Positions 7,219-14,180 of a stretch of DNA of 17,113 nt are shown one piece after another; positions within the stretch are counted from its first letter, which is position 1, and each line of letters begins with the position of its first letter. Source of the DNA: JAKFDK01 sp036676195. Its GTDB lineage: Bacteria; Bacillota; Sulfobacillia; Symbiobacteriales; ZC4RG38. Position numbers and translations under genes: made by a program. Location: contig JAKFDK010000087.1 of the NCBI GenBank assembly GCA_036676195.1, positions 1 to 17,113 of the forward strand, given 5' to 3'. Under the pieces are notes generated by a model, which saw only the letters and a program-made list of their open reading frames with translations, searched no databases and was not told where the DNA came from.

Positions 7219-8637
7219 TCAGTCGATGCCCAGTTCGCTCCAGCGGGCCTTGATGTTCTTCACGGTCTCATCGTCCATCTTGATCTCCACCGGCTTCTTA
7301 TCGCCCCACTCGTAGGGGATGGTGGCGTCCATGAGGATGCGAGAGACCATCATCTTGCTGGCGCCGTTGGGATCCAGGGCCGGGTCGAGTACGGTGGAGC
7401 GGCCCCGCTTGATCAGTTCCGTGCCCCGCATCGGATCATAGCGGGTACCCAGCGCCCACCAGACCCGGGGCAGGTCATCGGCGCTAATATCACCGTCGAC
7501 CACGATCACGCCCTTGGTGCCGTAGTGGCCGGTCGAGGTGGAGATGACGGCGTTGGCCACCTGGGAGCTGTGGCCGGGGTACTTCTGGTCGACCGAAACG
7601 ATCGCCCAGAAGCGGCCGGCCGCCTCGGGCAGCACATATACCGACTGGATGCCGGGGATCTTCATGGCTTCCAGGTCGGTCCACAGGGTGGCGGTGCGGG
7701 TGAAGGCCAGCAGGGTGTGCATGTCGGTGACCGGGCGGCCCACCGAGGTGGCCCAGAGGATCGGGTTGTTCCGGTGCAGGATGCGTTCAATTTCCAGGCA
7801 GGGCTTCTTGATCACCTTGCCGAGTTCGTCGCTGTAGTAGCCGGTATACTCGCCGAAGGGGCCTTCCGGCTGGAAGTTGTCCGGATCGATGAAGCCCTCC
7901 ATCACGATCTCGGCTGTGGCCGGGATGGGCAGGCCGGTCAGGTCGCTCATGATGATCTCGGTGGCCTGGCCGCGGATCGAGCCGGCGATTTCATACTCGC
8001 TGGCCTTGGCGGTCATCAGGGCGCCGGCCAGCATCAGGATGGGGTCGCAGCCAACCACGGCGGCGGCGGGCATCTTCTTGCCCAGCTTCTTGTACTTCTT
8101 CATGATCCGCTCGCCACGCTTGCCGGGCAGAATCTGCACGCCACAGCGCTTGCCGTCGAGCATCTGCATGCGGTAGGTGCCCAGGTTGACCTCGCCGGTC
8201 TCCGGGTCCTGCACGATCAGGAAGGTGGCGGTGCCGATGTAGCGGCCGCCGTCCTGGGGGTAGAACTTGGGCACCGGGAAGCGGTTCAGGTCCACGTCGT
8301 CGCCGGTGAGGATATTCTCCAGCACCGGGCCGTCCTTGACCTCCCTGGGCGGGATGACCTCCTTGAGGGTGGTCTTCATCCAGCGCCGGGCCAGTTCACA
8401 CATACTCAGGTTGTTGGGCATGCCCAGGATATCACCCAGGCGGGCATCGTTCCCGAAGGCGCCGGTCAGCACCGGGGAAGAGTAGCCCTTGATATTTTCA
8501 AACAGCAGAGCCGGACCCTGCTTTTCTTCGTTCAGCTTGGCAATGTGGGACAGCTCCAGGTTCCAGTCCACCTCGGCCTTGACGCGCCGCAGGTCGTTCC
8601 GGGCCTCACACTGGGCAATAAAGTGCCGGAGATCCAC
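7219..8637 (-). CDS. UbiD-family carboxylase large subunit, probable phenylphosphate carboxylase PpcB/PpcA
   Basis: A 472-aa UbiD-family protein with Arg156 in NLGTYRMQM and Glu258/Glu263 in EGPFGEYTGYY, so the catalytic Arg-Glu-Glu set is intact. It starts at a GTG with GAGGGG six bases upstream, 15 bases after the riboflavin kinase gene. It is the first of two UbiD genes flanking the HAD subunit; by size (about 53 kDa) it fits the beta subunit of Thauera-type phenylphosphate carboxylase, but the alpha/beta assignment is uncertain. It keeps a full set of active-site residues, so it need not be merely structural. Role inferred from the whole set: ppsAB, two UbiD, HAD, small subunit and ubiX in one locus. 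Confidence 0.9.
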   Translation of the reverse strand: MDLRHFIAQCEARNDLRRVKAEVDWNLELSHIAKLNEEKQGPALLFENIKGYSSPVLTGAFGNDARLGDILGMPNNLSMCELARRWMKTTLKEVIPPREVKDGPVLENILTGDDVDLNRFPVPKFYPQDGGRYIGTATFLIVQDPETGEVNLGTYRMQMLDGKRCGVQILPGKRGERIMKKYKKLGKKMPAAAVVGCDPILMLAGALMTAKASEYEIAGSIRGQATEIIMSDLTGLPIPATAEIVMEGFIDPDNFQPEGPFGEYTGYYSDELGKVIKKPCLEIERILHRNNPILWATSVGRPVTDMHTLLAFTRTATLWTDLEAMKIPGIQSVYVLPEAAGRFWAIVSVDQKYPGHSSQVANAVISTSTGHYGTKGVIVVDGDISADDLPRVWWALGTRYDPMRGTELIKRGRSTVLDPALDPNGASKMMVSRILMDATIPYEWGDKKPVEIKMDDETVKNIKARWSELGID

Positions 8638-8652
8638 GTAAATCCCCTCGCC

Positions 8653-9069
8653 TTAAAAAAGTTCCGTCCCCGTCGCCGGTTCCAACCGGACCGTAACCGT
8701 GTCGCCGTCGCCCAGGCCCAGGGCCTCCCGTACCCGGACCGGTGCCACCATCTCGATGTAACCCGGAGCATGGTCGGTGGTGTCGGGCATTACGATGGCC
8801 CCCGGGATTGACCCGCCGATGGTCACCCGCAGACACACCGCACCGCAGCCACCGTCGGGCGGCGTCAGCCGTCCGCTCTGCGCCTGGCCGGCCGTCAGGG
8901 CCGCCAGGTCGGTGCCAGACAGTTCCACGTTCAGGGTGCCGGGGTAAGGTATAAAACCAAGCTGAGCCTGCAGTTGTGCCTGTACCCAATCGATGGTCAC
9001 AAAATACGCACCCTTGCCGAATCCTCCCCGTACCCGACCGGTCAACTCCACAGGCCACTGCTCAGCCAT
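8653..9069 (-). CDS. CTP-dependent riboflavin kinase-like protein (DUF120)
   Basis: A 138-aa single-domain DUF120 protein, the family of archaeal RibK, which phosphorylates riboflavin to FMN using CTP. Visible motifs: glycine-rich N-terminal loop GRVRGGFGKGAYF (11-23), the signature GFIPYPGTLNVEL (38-50) whose Thr45 and Asn47 correspond to the Mg-binding TLN of archaeal RibK, and the C-terminal HAPGYIEMVAP followed by LGLGDGDTVTV. Start chosen at the ATG with GGGAGGGGG just upstream rather than an upstream in-frame codon that falls near the probable transcription start. It is the first gene after the Sig54 promoter and is 15 bases ahead of a UbiD gene. FMN is the substrate of UbiX, so a cofactor-supply role for prFMN is a natural inference. 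Activity and nucleotide preference are not shown. Confidence 0.85.
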   Translation of the reverse strand: MAEQWPVELTGRVRGGFGKGAYFVTIDWVQAQLQAQLGFIPYPGTLNVELSGTDLAALTAGQAQSGRLTPPDGGCGAVCLRVTIGGSIPGAIVMPDTTDHAPGYIEMVAPVRVREALGLGDGDTVTVRLEPATGTELF

Positions 9070-9122
9070 GGTTCCCCCTCCCTTCCACCACTGCTCCGTT
9101 GAACTTGTTCGCATTTGATAAT

Positions 9123-9140
9123 AAGCACCACGCATGCCAA
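9123..9140 (-). promoter_or_regulatory. Sig54 (RpoN) -24/-12 promoter
   Basis: The minus strand reads TTGGCATGCGTGGTGCTT, which has GG and GC separated by exactly ten bases and differs from the consensus TTGGCACG-N4-TTGCW at two positions. Transcription would start near 9113, leaving an untranslated leader of about 44 bases before the DUF120 ATG. An AT-rich stretch (TATTATCAAAT) follows. A Sig54-dependent activator is encoded in the same operon. Confidence 0.75.
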
Positions 9141-9456
9141 TCTTCGGCGTAGTTGGCCTGGTGCCATAAGAATCGGGAGTGTGAAAGATCAGTTAAAACC
9201 ATACAGGCCGCCTCCAGAGCGGAACAGCGCATCCAAGGGGAATTTTTGGGCCAGAGGGGATTGGGCCCGTCGGACCCGGTTCACCGGCCTGATGGCGGCC
9301 AGCGCCTCGCGATCTTGCAAAGCTCATCCTCGCGAGATTGCCGGGTAACCTTCGCATTCTTGAAAAGCCATAGAATCTGCACCGGCCGCACCGATCACCG
9401 CAGTGCCGCGACGATGGTTGGACAGTACCGCGTTCCCGCGAGGTCGGGGGGATAAG
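9141..9456 (-). other. intergenic region upstream of the Sig54 promoter
   Basis: No credible gene: open frames here lack ribosome binding sites and family resemblance. Besides the candidate activator repeats at 9305-9341 it contains a repeated TTGGGCC (about 9245 and 9260) and several GGCC-rich short palindromes around 9285-9300. The region has the size and position of an enhancer-containing leader for a Sig54 promoter. Confidence 0.55.
9305..9341. promoter_or_regulatory. candidate upstream activator sites (direct repeats)
   Basis: Two 14-base direct repeats, CCTCGCGATCTTGC at 9305-9318 and CCTCGCGAGATTGC at 9328-9341, match at 12 of 14 positions and start 23 bases apart, about two helical turns. 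Each contains the palindrome TCGCGA. They lie roughly 165-200 bases upstream of the -24 element, a usual distance for enhancer sites of NtrC-type activators. Function is inferred from position and repetition only. Confidence 0.45.
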
Positions 9457-9480
9457 AAAAGGACGCAGCAGCGTCCCTTT
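9457..9480 (-). terminator. rho-independent terminator after ppsB
   Basis: On the minus strand, AAAGGGACGC-TGCT-GCGTCCTTTT forms a 10-bp stem (one G-U pair) with a 4-base loop, and the T-run of the right arm continues as CTTAT. It lies 40 bases past the ppsB stop. It probably ends or reduces transcription from the ppsA promoter before the Sig54-driven genes. Confidence 0.75.
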
Positions 9481-9520
9481 CCAGGCCGGCCAGTCCTCTG
9501 GATCAGGGCTGACCGGGCCG

Positions 9521-10591
9521 TTACTGGCCCATTTTGAAGACATACTTGAACATGTAGTTCAGAGCCTCGTAGGGCTGCTCGGCCAGGGCCTTCTGCTCGG
9601 CCTTCTTGGCCGCCCACACGGTTTCCGGCCGGCTCTGCACCACAAAGACATTTTCACCTTCAGGAAGGCGACGGTCCACCGACCACTCAATGTCCTGGCA
9701 ACCGCCATATTTCGCCTCAATGGCCAGGCCGAGTTCGACCAGCCGCTTCAGTTCGGCGTCGGTCATACACGGCTTGTCCTGCAGTTCTTCCGGCATGTCG
9801 GTCTCGATCACGTGGTTGGCTTCAGGCGAGAAGGTGCTGATGATCTTCTTCTTGTTCACGTGCCGCTCAATGACTTCCAGGGTATTGCGGTCAATCACAT
9901 AGCGGTCAGGAGTGACAACGCCTTGCACCACCGCTTCGCCCAGGCCCCAGTTGGCCTCAACCGTCAGCCGGTTTTCGTCGCCGGTGATCGGGTCCAGGGT
10001 GAACATGACGCCGCTGGCCTTGGCGTCGACCAGGGCCTGCACGCCTACGGCAATCAGGGCCTCATCATGGGCCAGGCCGGTCTTGATTCGGTAGCCGATC
10101 GCCCGGGCGGTATAGAGGCTGGACCAGCACTTGCGGACGTAGCTGAGTACGTCGACCTCGCCGCTGATGCCCAGATAGCTGTCGAACTGGCCGGCAAAGC
10201 TGGCATCCTTCAGGTCTTCCTTGGTGGAGCTGGAACGTACCGCCACCTTCAGGCCGGGCTGGCGGACCCGTTCACCCAGCAGGTCATAGGCGGCGGCCAC
10301 GGCCCGGCGCACCCGGTCGGTGATGGGCGCTGCCTCAATGGTCGCCCGGATTTCGGCGGAAACCGCCTCCAGGGCGCCCAGGTCATCGGGGTCGGTCAGG
10401 CGCTGCATGATCTGGCCGACCTTCTCGCCCACACCGGTGGAATCCATAAAGTCCTTGAAGCCATAGGTGGTAACGGCAAAACCCGGCGGCACCGGGATGC
10501 TGGCACCCGACATATCGCCCAGACGGGCGAACTTGGTGCCCATGGTGCTAACGAGGGTACCCTGCGGGCCATCTAGCCAATGCACAGGCAT
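9521..10591 (-). CDS. ppsB: phenylphosphate synthase subunit B (ATP-binding, PEP-synthase N-domain type)
   Basis: A 356-aa protein equivalent to the N-terminal ATP-grasp half of PEP synthase. Motifs: VAVRSSSTKEDLKDASFAGQ (ATP/phosphate loop), GVMFTLDPITGD, EANWGLGEAVVQG, and the final ATP-site segment DIEWSVD...VFVVQSRPETVW. In Thauera the 40-kDa PpsB with PpsA converts phenol and ATP to phenylphosphate, AMP and phosphate. Size and split architecture match, since a true PEP synthase would have all domains in one chain. After the ATP-grasp end it carries about 28 extra residues ending in YEALNYMFKYVFKMG, similar to the tail of the 69-aa protein at 3292-3501. The ATG has GGGAGG seven bases upstream. 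Cotranscribed after ppsA across a 179-base gap. Confidence 0.9.
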   Translation of the reverse strand: MPVHWLDGPQGTLVSTMGTKFARLGDMSGASIPVPPGFAVTTYGFKDFMDSTGVGEKVGQIMQRLTDPDDLGALEAVSAEIRATIEAAPITDRVRRAVAAAYDLLGERVRQPGLKVAVRSSSTKEDLKDASFAGQFDSYLGISGEVDVLSYVRKCWSSLYTARAIGYRIKTGLAHDEALIAVGVQALVDAKASGVMFTLDPITGDENRLTVEANWGLGEAVVQGVVTPDRYVIDRNTLEVIERHVNKKKIISTFSPEANHVIETDMPEELQDKPCMTDAELKRLVELGLAIEAKYGGCQDIEWSVDRRLPEGENVFVVQSRPETVWAAKKAEQKALAEQPYEALNYMFKYVFKMGQ

Positions 10592-10657
10592 GAGGAGGCC
10601 TCCCTTACGTTCGGATGTGTTAGTGCATGTGCGCGGGTCGGAACCGACAGTTGGCCC

Positions 10658-10697
10658 CCCGGAGCGGAGACTGCCACCAGGCCCTCTCCGCTCCGGG
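10658..10697. other. stable hairpin in the ppsA-ppsB gap
   Basis: A perfect 13-bp inverted repeat (CCCGGAGCGGAGA at 10658-10670, TCTCCGCTCCGGG at 10685-10697) with a 14-base loop, in the 179-base space between ppsA and ppsB. No T-run follows on the minus strand, so it is more likely an mRNA stability or processing element, tuning PpsA relative to PpsB, than a terminator. Confidence 0.6.
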
Positions 10698-10770
10698 ACC
10701 TTGCTCCTGCAGGCCCGCCCTGCTGTGGACGGGTGGTCACACCTTGGGGGGCCGGCCCGTCATTCCCGTG

Positions 10771-12603
10771 CTAGTCCTGCGGTTCACCGTCGGGGAACAC
10801 ATAGACAATCCCCTGGGTGCCGTCGACCCGGATCTTCATGCCGGTCTTGATCGTACGGGTGGCCAGCGCCGTGCCCACCACGCACGGAATGCGATATTCC
10901 CGGCTGATGATCGAGGCGTGGGTGAGGGTGCCGCCGCCGTCGCAGACGCAGGCAGCGATCTTGGCGAAGGCCGGGGTCCAGTTGGGTGAGGTGGCCTCGC
11001 AGACGAGGATCTCGCCGGGCAGGATGGTGTGCAGGTCTTCGGCGGTATGCAGCACCCGGGCGATGCCTTCGACCACGCCGGTGGAGGCAGGAACGCCGAC
11101 CAGCTTGTCGAAGCTGCCGCCGGCCTCGGCCTCTTCCACGGCCTTGAGGAAGTTGTGGTGCATGCCGAAGATCTCGATCATGACCGGATCGCTGACCTGC
11201 TCGGGGATCTGGCCGATGACGGGCGGCATCTCCGGACGGATGTTGCGCCACGCGTCGTAGTAAGCCCGGCGGGAAGCGGCCAGGACCTTGTAGTTCCGCC
11301 AGTTGGCCTTGCCGGGATCGGCCAGGGCGGCGGTGAGCTCGTGGTAGAACATGAACAGGGTGTCGTCGGCATTGTTCAGCTTGCCTTCGGCGACCAGGCG
11401 CTTGCCGGCTTCCAGGCAGACCTCCCGGATCGGCAGCGAAGCCCGCAGGTCGATCCAGTAGTTGTGTTCGTCGTTCCACCAGGCGAAGTTACAGCCGGTG
11501 GCGTCCTTCAGAGCGGCGTCGAACTTCTGGACACCGCCGTTGAACTTGCCGGCCTGGCTGCGGGCGGCTTCCACGGCCTCGTCGCGCTCGGCGATGGCCG
11601 CCTTGCGGGCAGCGGTGAAGTCGAAGTCGGCGGGCTTGAGCAGGAAGGTCTTGATGGTGCCCAGCGGCGAGGTCTGGTTCTCCTGCCAGGAGGGCAGCAT
11701 GACGTCGGCGATACCCTCGGTGCGGCGGCCGTAGACCTTCAGGAACTGGTCGAACTCCTTCAGCCAGGCGGCGGCCCGGGGCTCGGCGTCCAGGGCGGCC
11801 CGCAGATCGGGGGCATCGGTGCGTTCGAACAGACCCTGCAGGTCGTGCTGGCGGGCCAGGCTGGTGATGCGCCACAGTTCGCGGTCGGTCTCCAGGATCT
11901 TGGTGTCGTAGCCCTGGAGGAACTTGGAGATTTCGCCAGGGGCGATCCCCAGCTCCTGACAGACCTGATAGAACACCAGGTACACGGCCAGGCTGGGATA
12001 CATCATCTCGAAGTGAATGTCCCAGGCCCGGCGCTGGAAGGTGCGGGCGTCCACCAGCAAGTTGCCCAGGGCCTGGAGCGACTCTTCCTTGCTGAGATCC
12101 CGGTCCTCGAAGTAGGCGAGGCTGCGGTCCAGCTCGACCTTGCGGGCATCCCAGATGCTGTTGAAGTTGCCGATATAGTTGGGGATCTTGGTCATGAAGC
12201 GCTGGGCCCGCTCACCCAACTCGTACGGGGAGGTAACGTCGATCTGCGACAGGTACAGGTGGGTACCCAGGAACCGGCCGCGCACGCCCTTGGTCGGCGG
12301 CAGGTCCAGCACCTGACAGGTGAACTGCGAAATAAACGGCCAGCAGTCCATGGCAAAGGTCATCTGCATGGGGCTGAAGCCGCGGGGCCAGTGGAAGTCC
12401 AGGGACCAGCAGGCCGACTCGTCTTCCTTACGCAGCAGCTTGGGGACGTTGACGAACGGCTCCTGGTAGTAAAAATCTTCCGCCCGGAACCCCGGATACC
12501 ACTCCTTGATCAAGTACGAGTCGAGGGAGATTACCCGCTCCAACAACCACACCTCCTTGGTGTCTTCGGGGCCACGGCGCAGCGCATCCGGAATTTTCGA
12601 CAC
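10771..12603 (-). CDS. ppsA: phenylphosphate synthase subunit A (phosphohistidine subunit)
   Basis: About 610 aa (69 kDa), like the 70-kDa Thauera PpsA, which carries the phosphoryl group on a histidine and transfers it to phenol. The C-terminal PEP-utiliser mobile domain is plain: ILVCEATSPNWTPAF, then GGGTLTHASIISRE with the active His near residue 562, then PCVVGT and KIRVDGTQGIVYV. The rest has no PEP/pyruvate-binding TIM barrel signature; instead it has a long unique central part (EDRDLSKEESLQALGNLLVD, NYWIDLRASLPIREVCL) typical of phenol- or aryl-specific homologues. I chose the GTG at 12603, preceded by GGGGGG, because the open frame's earlier codons (to 12714) would overlap the promoter at 12653-12682. 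Phosphorylation of another phenol, such as cresol, cannot be excluded. Confidence 0.9.
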   Translation of the reverse strand: MSKIPDALRRGPEDTKEVWLLERVISLDSYLIKEWYPGFRAEDFYYQEPFVNVPKLLRKEDESACWSLDFHWPRGFSPMQMTFAMDCWPFISQFTCQVLDLPPTKGVRGRFLGTHLYLSQIDVTSPYELGERAQRFMTKIPNYIGNFNSIWDARKVELDRSLAYFEDRDLSKEESLQALGNLLVDARTFQRRAWDIHFEMMYPSLAVYLVFYQVCQELGIAPGEISKFLQGYDTKILETDRELWRITSLARQHDLQGLFERTDAPDLRAALDAEPRAAAWLKEFDQFLKVYGRRTEGIADVMLPSWQENQTSPLGTIKTFLLKPADFDFTAARKAAIAERDEAVEAARSQAGKFNGGVQKFDAALKDATGCNFAWWNDEHNYWIDLRASLPIREVCLEAGKRLVAEGKLNNADDTLFMFYHELTAALADPGKANWRNYKVLAASRRAYYDAWRNIRPEMPPVIGQIPEQVSDPVMIEIFGMHHNFLKAVEEAEAGGSFDKLVGVPASTGVVEGIARVLHTAEDLHTILPGEILVCEATSPNWTPAFAKIAACVCDGGGTLTHASIISREYRIPCVVGTALATRTIKTGMKIRVDGTQGIVYVFPDGEPQD

Positions 12604-12652
12604 GGTGTCCCCCCAAATTTTAAAAAACTCCGAATGCGCTCGATTGTGCACT

Positions 12653-12682
12653 ATCATAATCCGTGACTCGTTTGGCTGGCAA
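12653..12682 (-). promoter_or_regulatory. SigA-type promoter for ppsA
   Basis: On the minus strand TTGCCA (12682-12677) and TATGAT (12658-12653) are separated by 18 bases; each matches its consensus at five of six positions. The transcript would start about 40 bases before the GTG at 12603. No GG-N10-GC Sig54 element was found in this intergenic region, so ppsAB appear to be driven differently from the carboxylase genes. Confidence 0.6.
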
Positions 12683-12889
12683 GTAGTAATTGGATAAACA
12701 GTATTGATATGCACTCTTGCCGGAAGATGGTCATCTGAGCCCGCCTCTGTTCTGGATTGCGGACCGATTGATGGCCTCTGGGTAAGCTATTGACAGCTTC
12801 TATATCGGCGGAAATCGTGAAGTTAGTGAGAGGACTGGCACCCTGACCAGCGAATAGATGCAGCCACTATCGCCAAGGGGGCAACCGCC

Positions 12890-13456
12890 ATGCGGCTCGT
12901 CATCGGCATGTCCGGATCAACCGGTGCCATTTATGGCATCCGGCTGCTGGAGGCCCTGCAACACACCAGCGTGGAGACCCATCTGATCGTCAGCAAGTGG
13001 GCAGAGCGAAACATCGAACTGGAAACCACTTACTCCCCCGACCAGGTCAAGGCCATGGCCTCCGAGGTTCATGAACTGAACAGTCAGGGCGCCAAGGTGG
13101 CCAGCGGCTCCTTTCTCACTGCCGGTATGGCGCTGGTTCCCTGTAGCATGAAAACCCTGGCCGCCGTAGCCCATGGCTTTGGCGACAACCTGGTCCACCG
13201 GGCCGCCGATGTGGTCCTGAAGGAGCGCCGCAAGCTGGTGGTGGTGCCGCGGGAAACCCCGCTGAGCACCATCCACCTCCGGAACATGCTCTCCCTGTCT
13301 GAGGCGGGGGCCGTCATCCTCCCCCCTGTGCCGGCTTTTTACAACCTGCCCAAGACCCTGGATGACATCGTCAACCACACGGTGGCCCGCATTCTCGACC
13401 AGTTTGGCATTGAGCACCAGCTCAGCCACCGCTGGACCGGTGCGCCGCCGGCTTGA
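12890..13456 (+). CDS. ubiX: flavin prenyltransferase UbiX
   Basis: A 188-aa UbiX/Pad1-family enzyme that joins dimethylallyl phosphate to FMN, making the prFMN cofactor of UbiD enzymes. Motifs: N-terminal Rossmann-like MSGSTGAIYGIRLLEAL (FMN phosphate), LIVSKWA, VPCSMKTLAAVAHGFGDNL, RAADVVLKERR, VPRETPLSTIHL and LPPVPAFYN. Together these are the whole conserved set and the length is normal. The ATG is preceded by AAGGGGG. It diverges from ppsA, unlike the other pathway genes, and is followed by a terminator at 13471-13505, so it is a single-gene unit. With the DUF120 kinase it would complete riboflavin to FMN to prFMN for the three UbiD proteins. Confidence 0.95.
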   Translation: MRLVIGMSGSTGAIYGIRLLEALQHTSVETHLIVSKWAERNIELETTYSPDQVKAMASEVHELNSQGAKVASGSFLTAGMALVPCSMKTLAAVAHGFGDNLVHRAADVVLKERRKLVVVPRETPLSTIHLRNMLSLSEAGAVILPPVPAFYNLPKTLDDIVNHTVARILDQFGIEHQLSHRWTGAPPA

Positions 13457-13470
13457 CCCCCGGCACCGCA

Positions 13471-13505
13471 AAGGGGCGGAAAGTCCAGTCACTTTTCCGC
13501 CCCTT
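13471..13505 (+). terminator. hairpin terminator after ubiX
   Basis: A perfect 12-bp stem, AAGGGGCGGAAA (13471-13482) with TTTCCGCCCCTT (13494-13505), and an 11-base loop, 14 bases past the ubiX stop. The following TTGTTTGC is only moderately T-rich. Confidence 0.75.
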
Positions 13506-13544
13506 GTTTGCAAAATTCCTCTCGTCGTGCGTACGTTTTGGCGA

Positions 13545-13550
13545 TATAAT
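13545..13550 (+). promoter_or_regulatory. -10 element TATAAT upstream of candidate RNA
   Basis: A perfect TATAAT that would start transcription near 13556, just before the folded region. No convincing -35 hexamer lies 16-18 bases upstream, so the promoter call is tentative. Confidence 0.35.
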
Positions 13551-13555
13551 AAAGC

Positions 13556-13725
13556 CACAACTGGCTGAACCCATGACTAACGCCGATTGTCGTGGGTTCC
13601 AGCTCGGGCTACTGTTTTGTGGCCGCCGGGCGACCGTGGTTACGTGTGCCTTCGGGCCGGTAACTGTGGAGGTTCATGCTGGGGAAACCTGTCCGCTTTG
13701 CGGGGTGCAGGTAGCCCTGGTTTTT
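13556..13725 (+). ncRNA. candidate structured RNA of unknown class
   Basis: About 170 bases with nested complementarity. A hairpin GAACCCATGAC / GTCGTGGGTTC (13567-13577 with 13589-13599) comes first. A long-range helix follows, GGGCTAC (13606-13612) with GTAGCCC (13711-13717). Inside it are a GCC-TTCG-GGC capped hairpin within GTTAC/GTAAC, and a CCGC-TTT-GCGG hairpin within ACCTG/CAGGT. The closing helix is followed by TGGTTTTT, as in an intrinsically terminated small RNA, and TATAAT precedes it. No riboswitch or housekeeping RNA consensus I know (TPP, cobalamin, 6S, SRP, RNase P, T-box) fits. An alternative is a small cysteine-containing reading frame from 13573, which has no clear ribosome binding site. 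Confidence 0.4.
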
Positions 13726-13753
13726 ATGTGTTTTTGTCCCTGCCGGCATGCAC

Positions 13754-13778
13754 AGCCCCCAGGTGTTCCCCGGGGGCT
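13754..13778 (+). terminator. hairpin, possible terminator of the candidate RNA
   Basis: AGCCCCC (13754-13760) pairs with GGGGGCT (13772-13778) across an 11-base loop. The downstream TCAGCGAGTTTCTTC is only partly T-rich, so termination is possible but not certain. Confidence 0.4.
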
Positions 13779-13890
13779 TCAGCGAGTTTCTTCATTATAT
13801 ATAGCGCCTCGGCTGGCAGGCCGGCACTGCCCCGGTTGGGCCGGGACCCCTCCTCCCCCGATTAACGTTCTTATCTATTGTGAACTGGTT

Positions 13891-13930
13891 CTTACCGGGT
13901 CTTACTGGCGCTAACCGCTTTTTACCGTTT
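13891..13930. repeat. 10-bp phased imperfect tandem repeat, first block
   Basis: Four consecutive 10-base units: CTTACCGGGT, CTTACTGGCG, CTAACCGCTT, TTTACCGTTT. They share a (C/T)TTACCG-like core at exact helical periodicity, with T-tracts continuing to about 13936. The surrounding 13780-14180 shows no credible gene on either strand. Confidence 0.55.
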
Positions 13931-14180
13931 TTTGTGCGGTTTATGTGGGGTATTGTCAGTTGTGTGCCGGTTGGTCTGTACATGGGAACTACTGGTCTTT
14001 TCATTGGCATGGCGCGTGTGTCCCGACCCTGCATTTGCAACCAACTGCGCGCCTGACCAGCATGTGTAGGCTTGCCGGCGCCTTCGCGGGCTCTTGTGGC
14101 CAGGTGGTGATTGGCTGTGTGCAGCCGTTTGCCCGGCACGCGCCCATCCAGACCGCGTCCCCTGCTCCTGTGCCGACTTT

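Noticed and set aside
4849..8811. 1320-aa plus-strand open frame
   Set aside because: It is the antisense shadow of five well-supported minus-strand genes; its composition is His/Gly/Val-rich without any domain.
9193..9543. 116-aa minus-strand frame between ppsB and the DUF120 gene
   Set aside because: No ribosome binding site or family resemblance, and it overlaps the ppsB end, a terminator and the putative activator sites.
11029..12666. 545-aa plus-strand open frame opposite ppsA
   Set aside because: GC-driven antisense frame; ppsA on the other strand has clear motifs and a ribosome binding site.
12790..12818. TTGACA as the -35 of a ubiX promoter
   Set aside because: No acceptable -10 hexamer occurs 16-18 bases downstream.
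12836..12851. TGGCACCCTGACCAGC as a Sig54 promoter for ubiX
   Set aside because: The -24 part is perfect, but GG and GC are 11 bases apart instead of 10 and the -12 part lacks TTGC.
13453..13914. 153-aa frame with CPLCG motif after ubiX
   Set aside because: It overlaps the terminator and the folded region, no ribosome binding site precedes the internal ATG at 13573, and the second half has no protein-like pattern.
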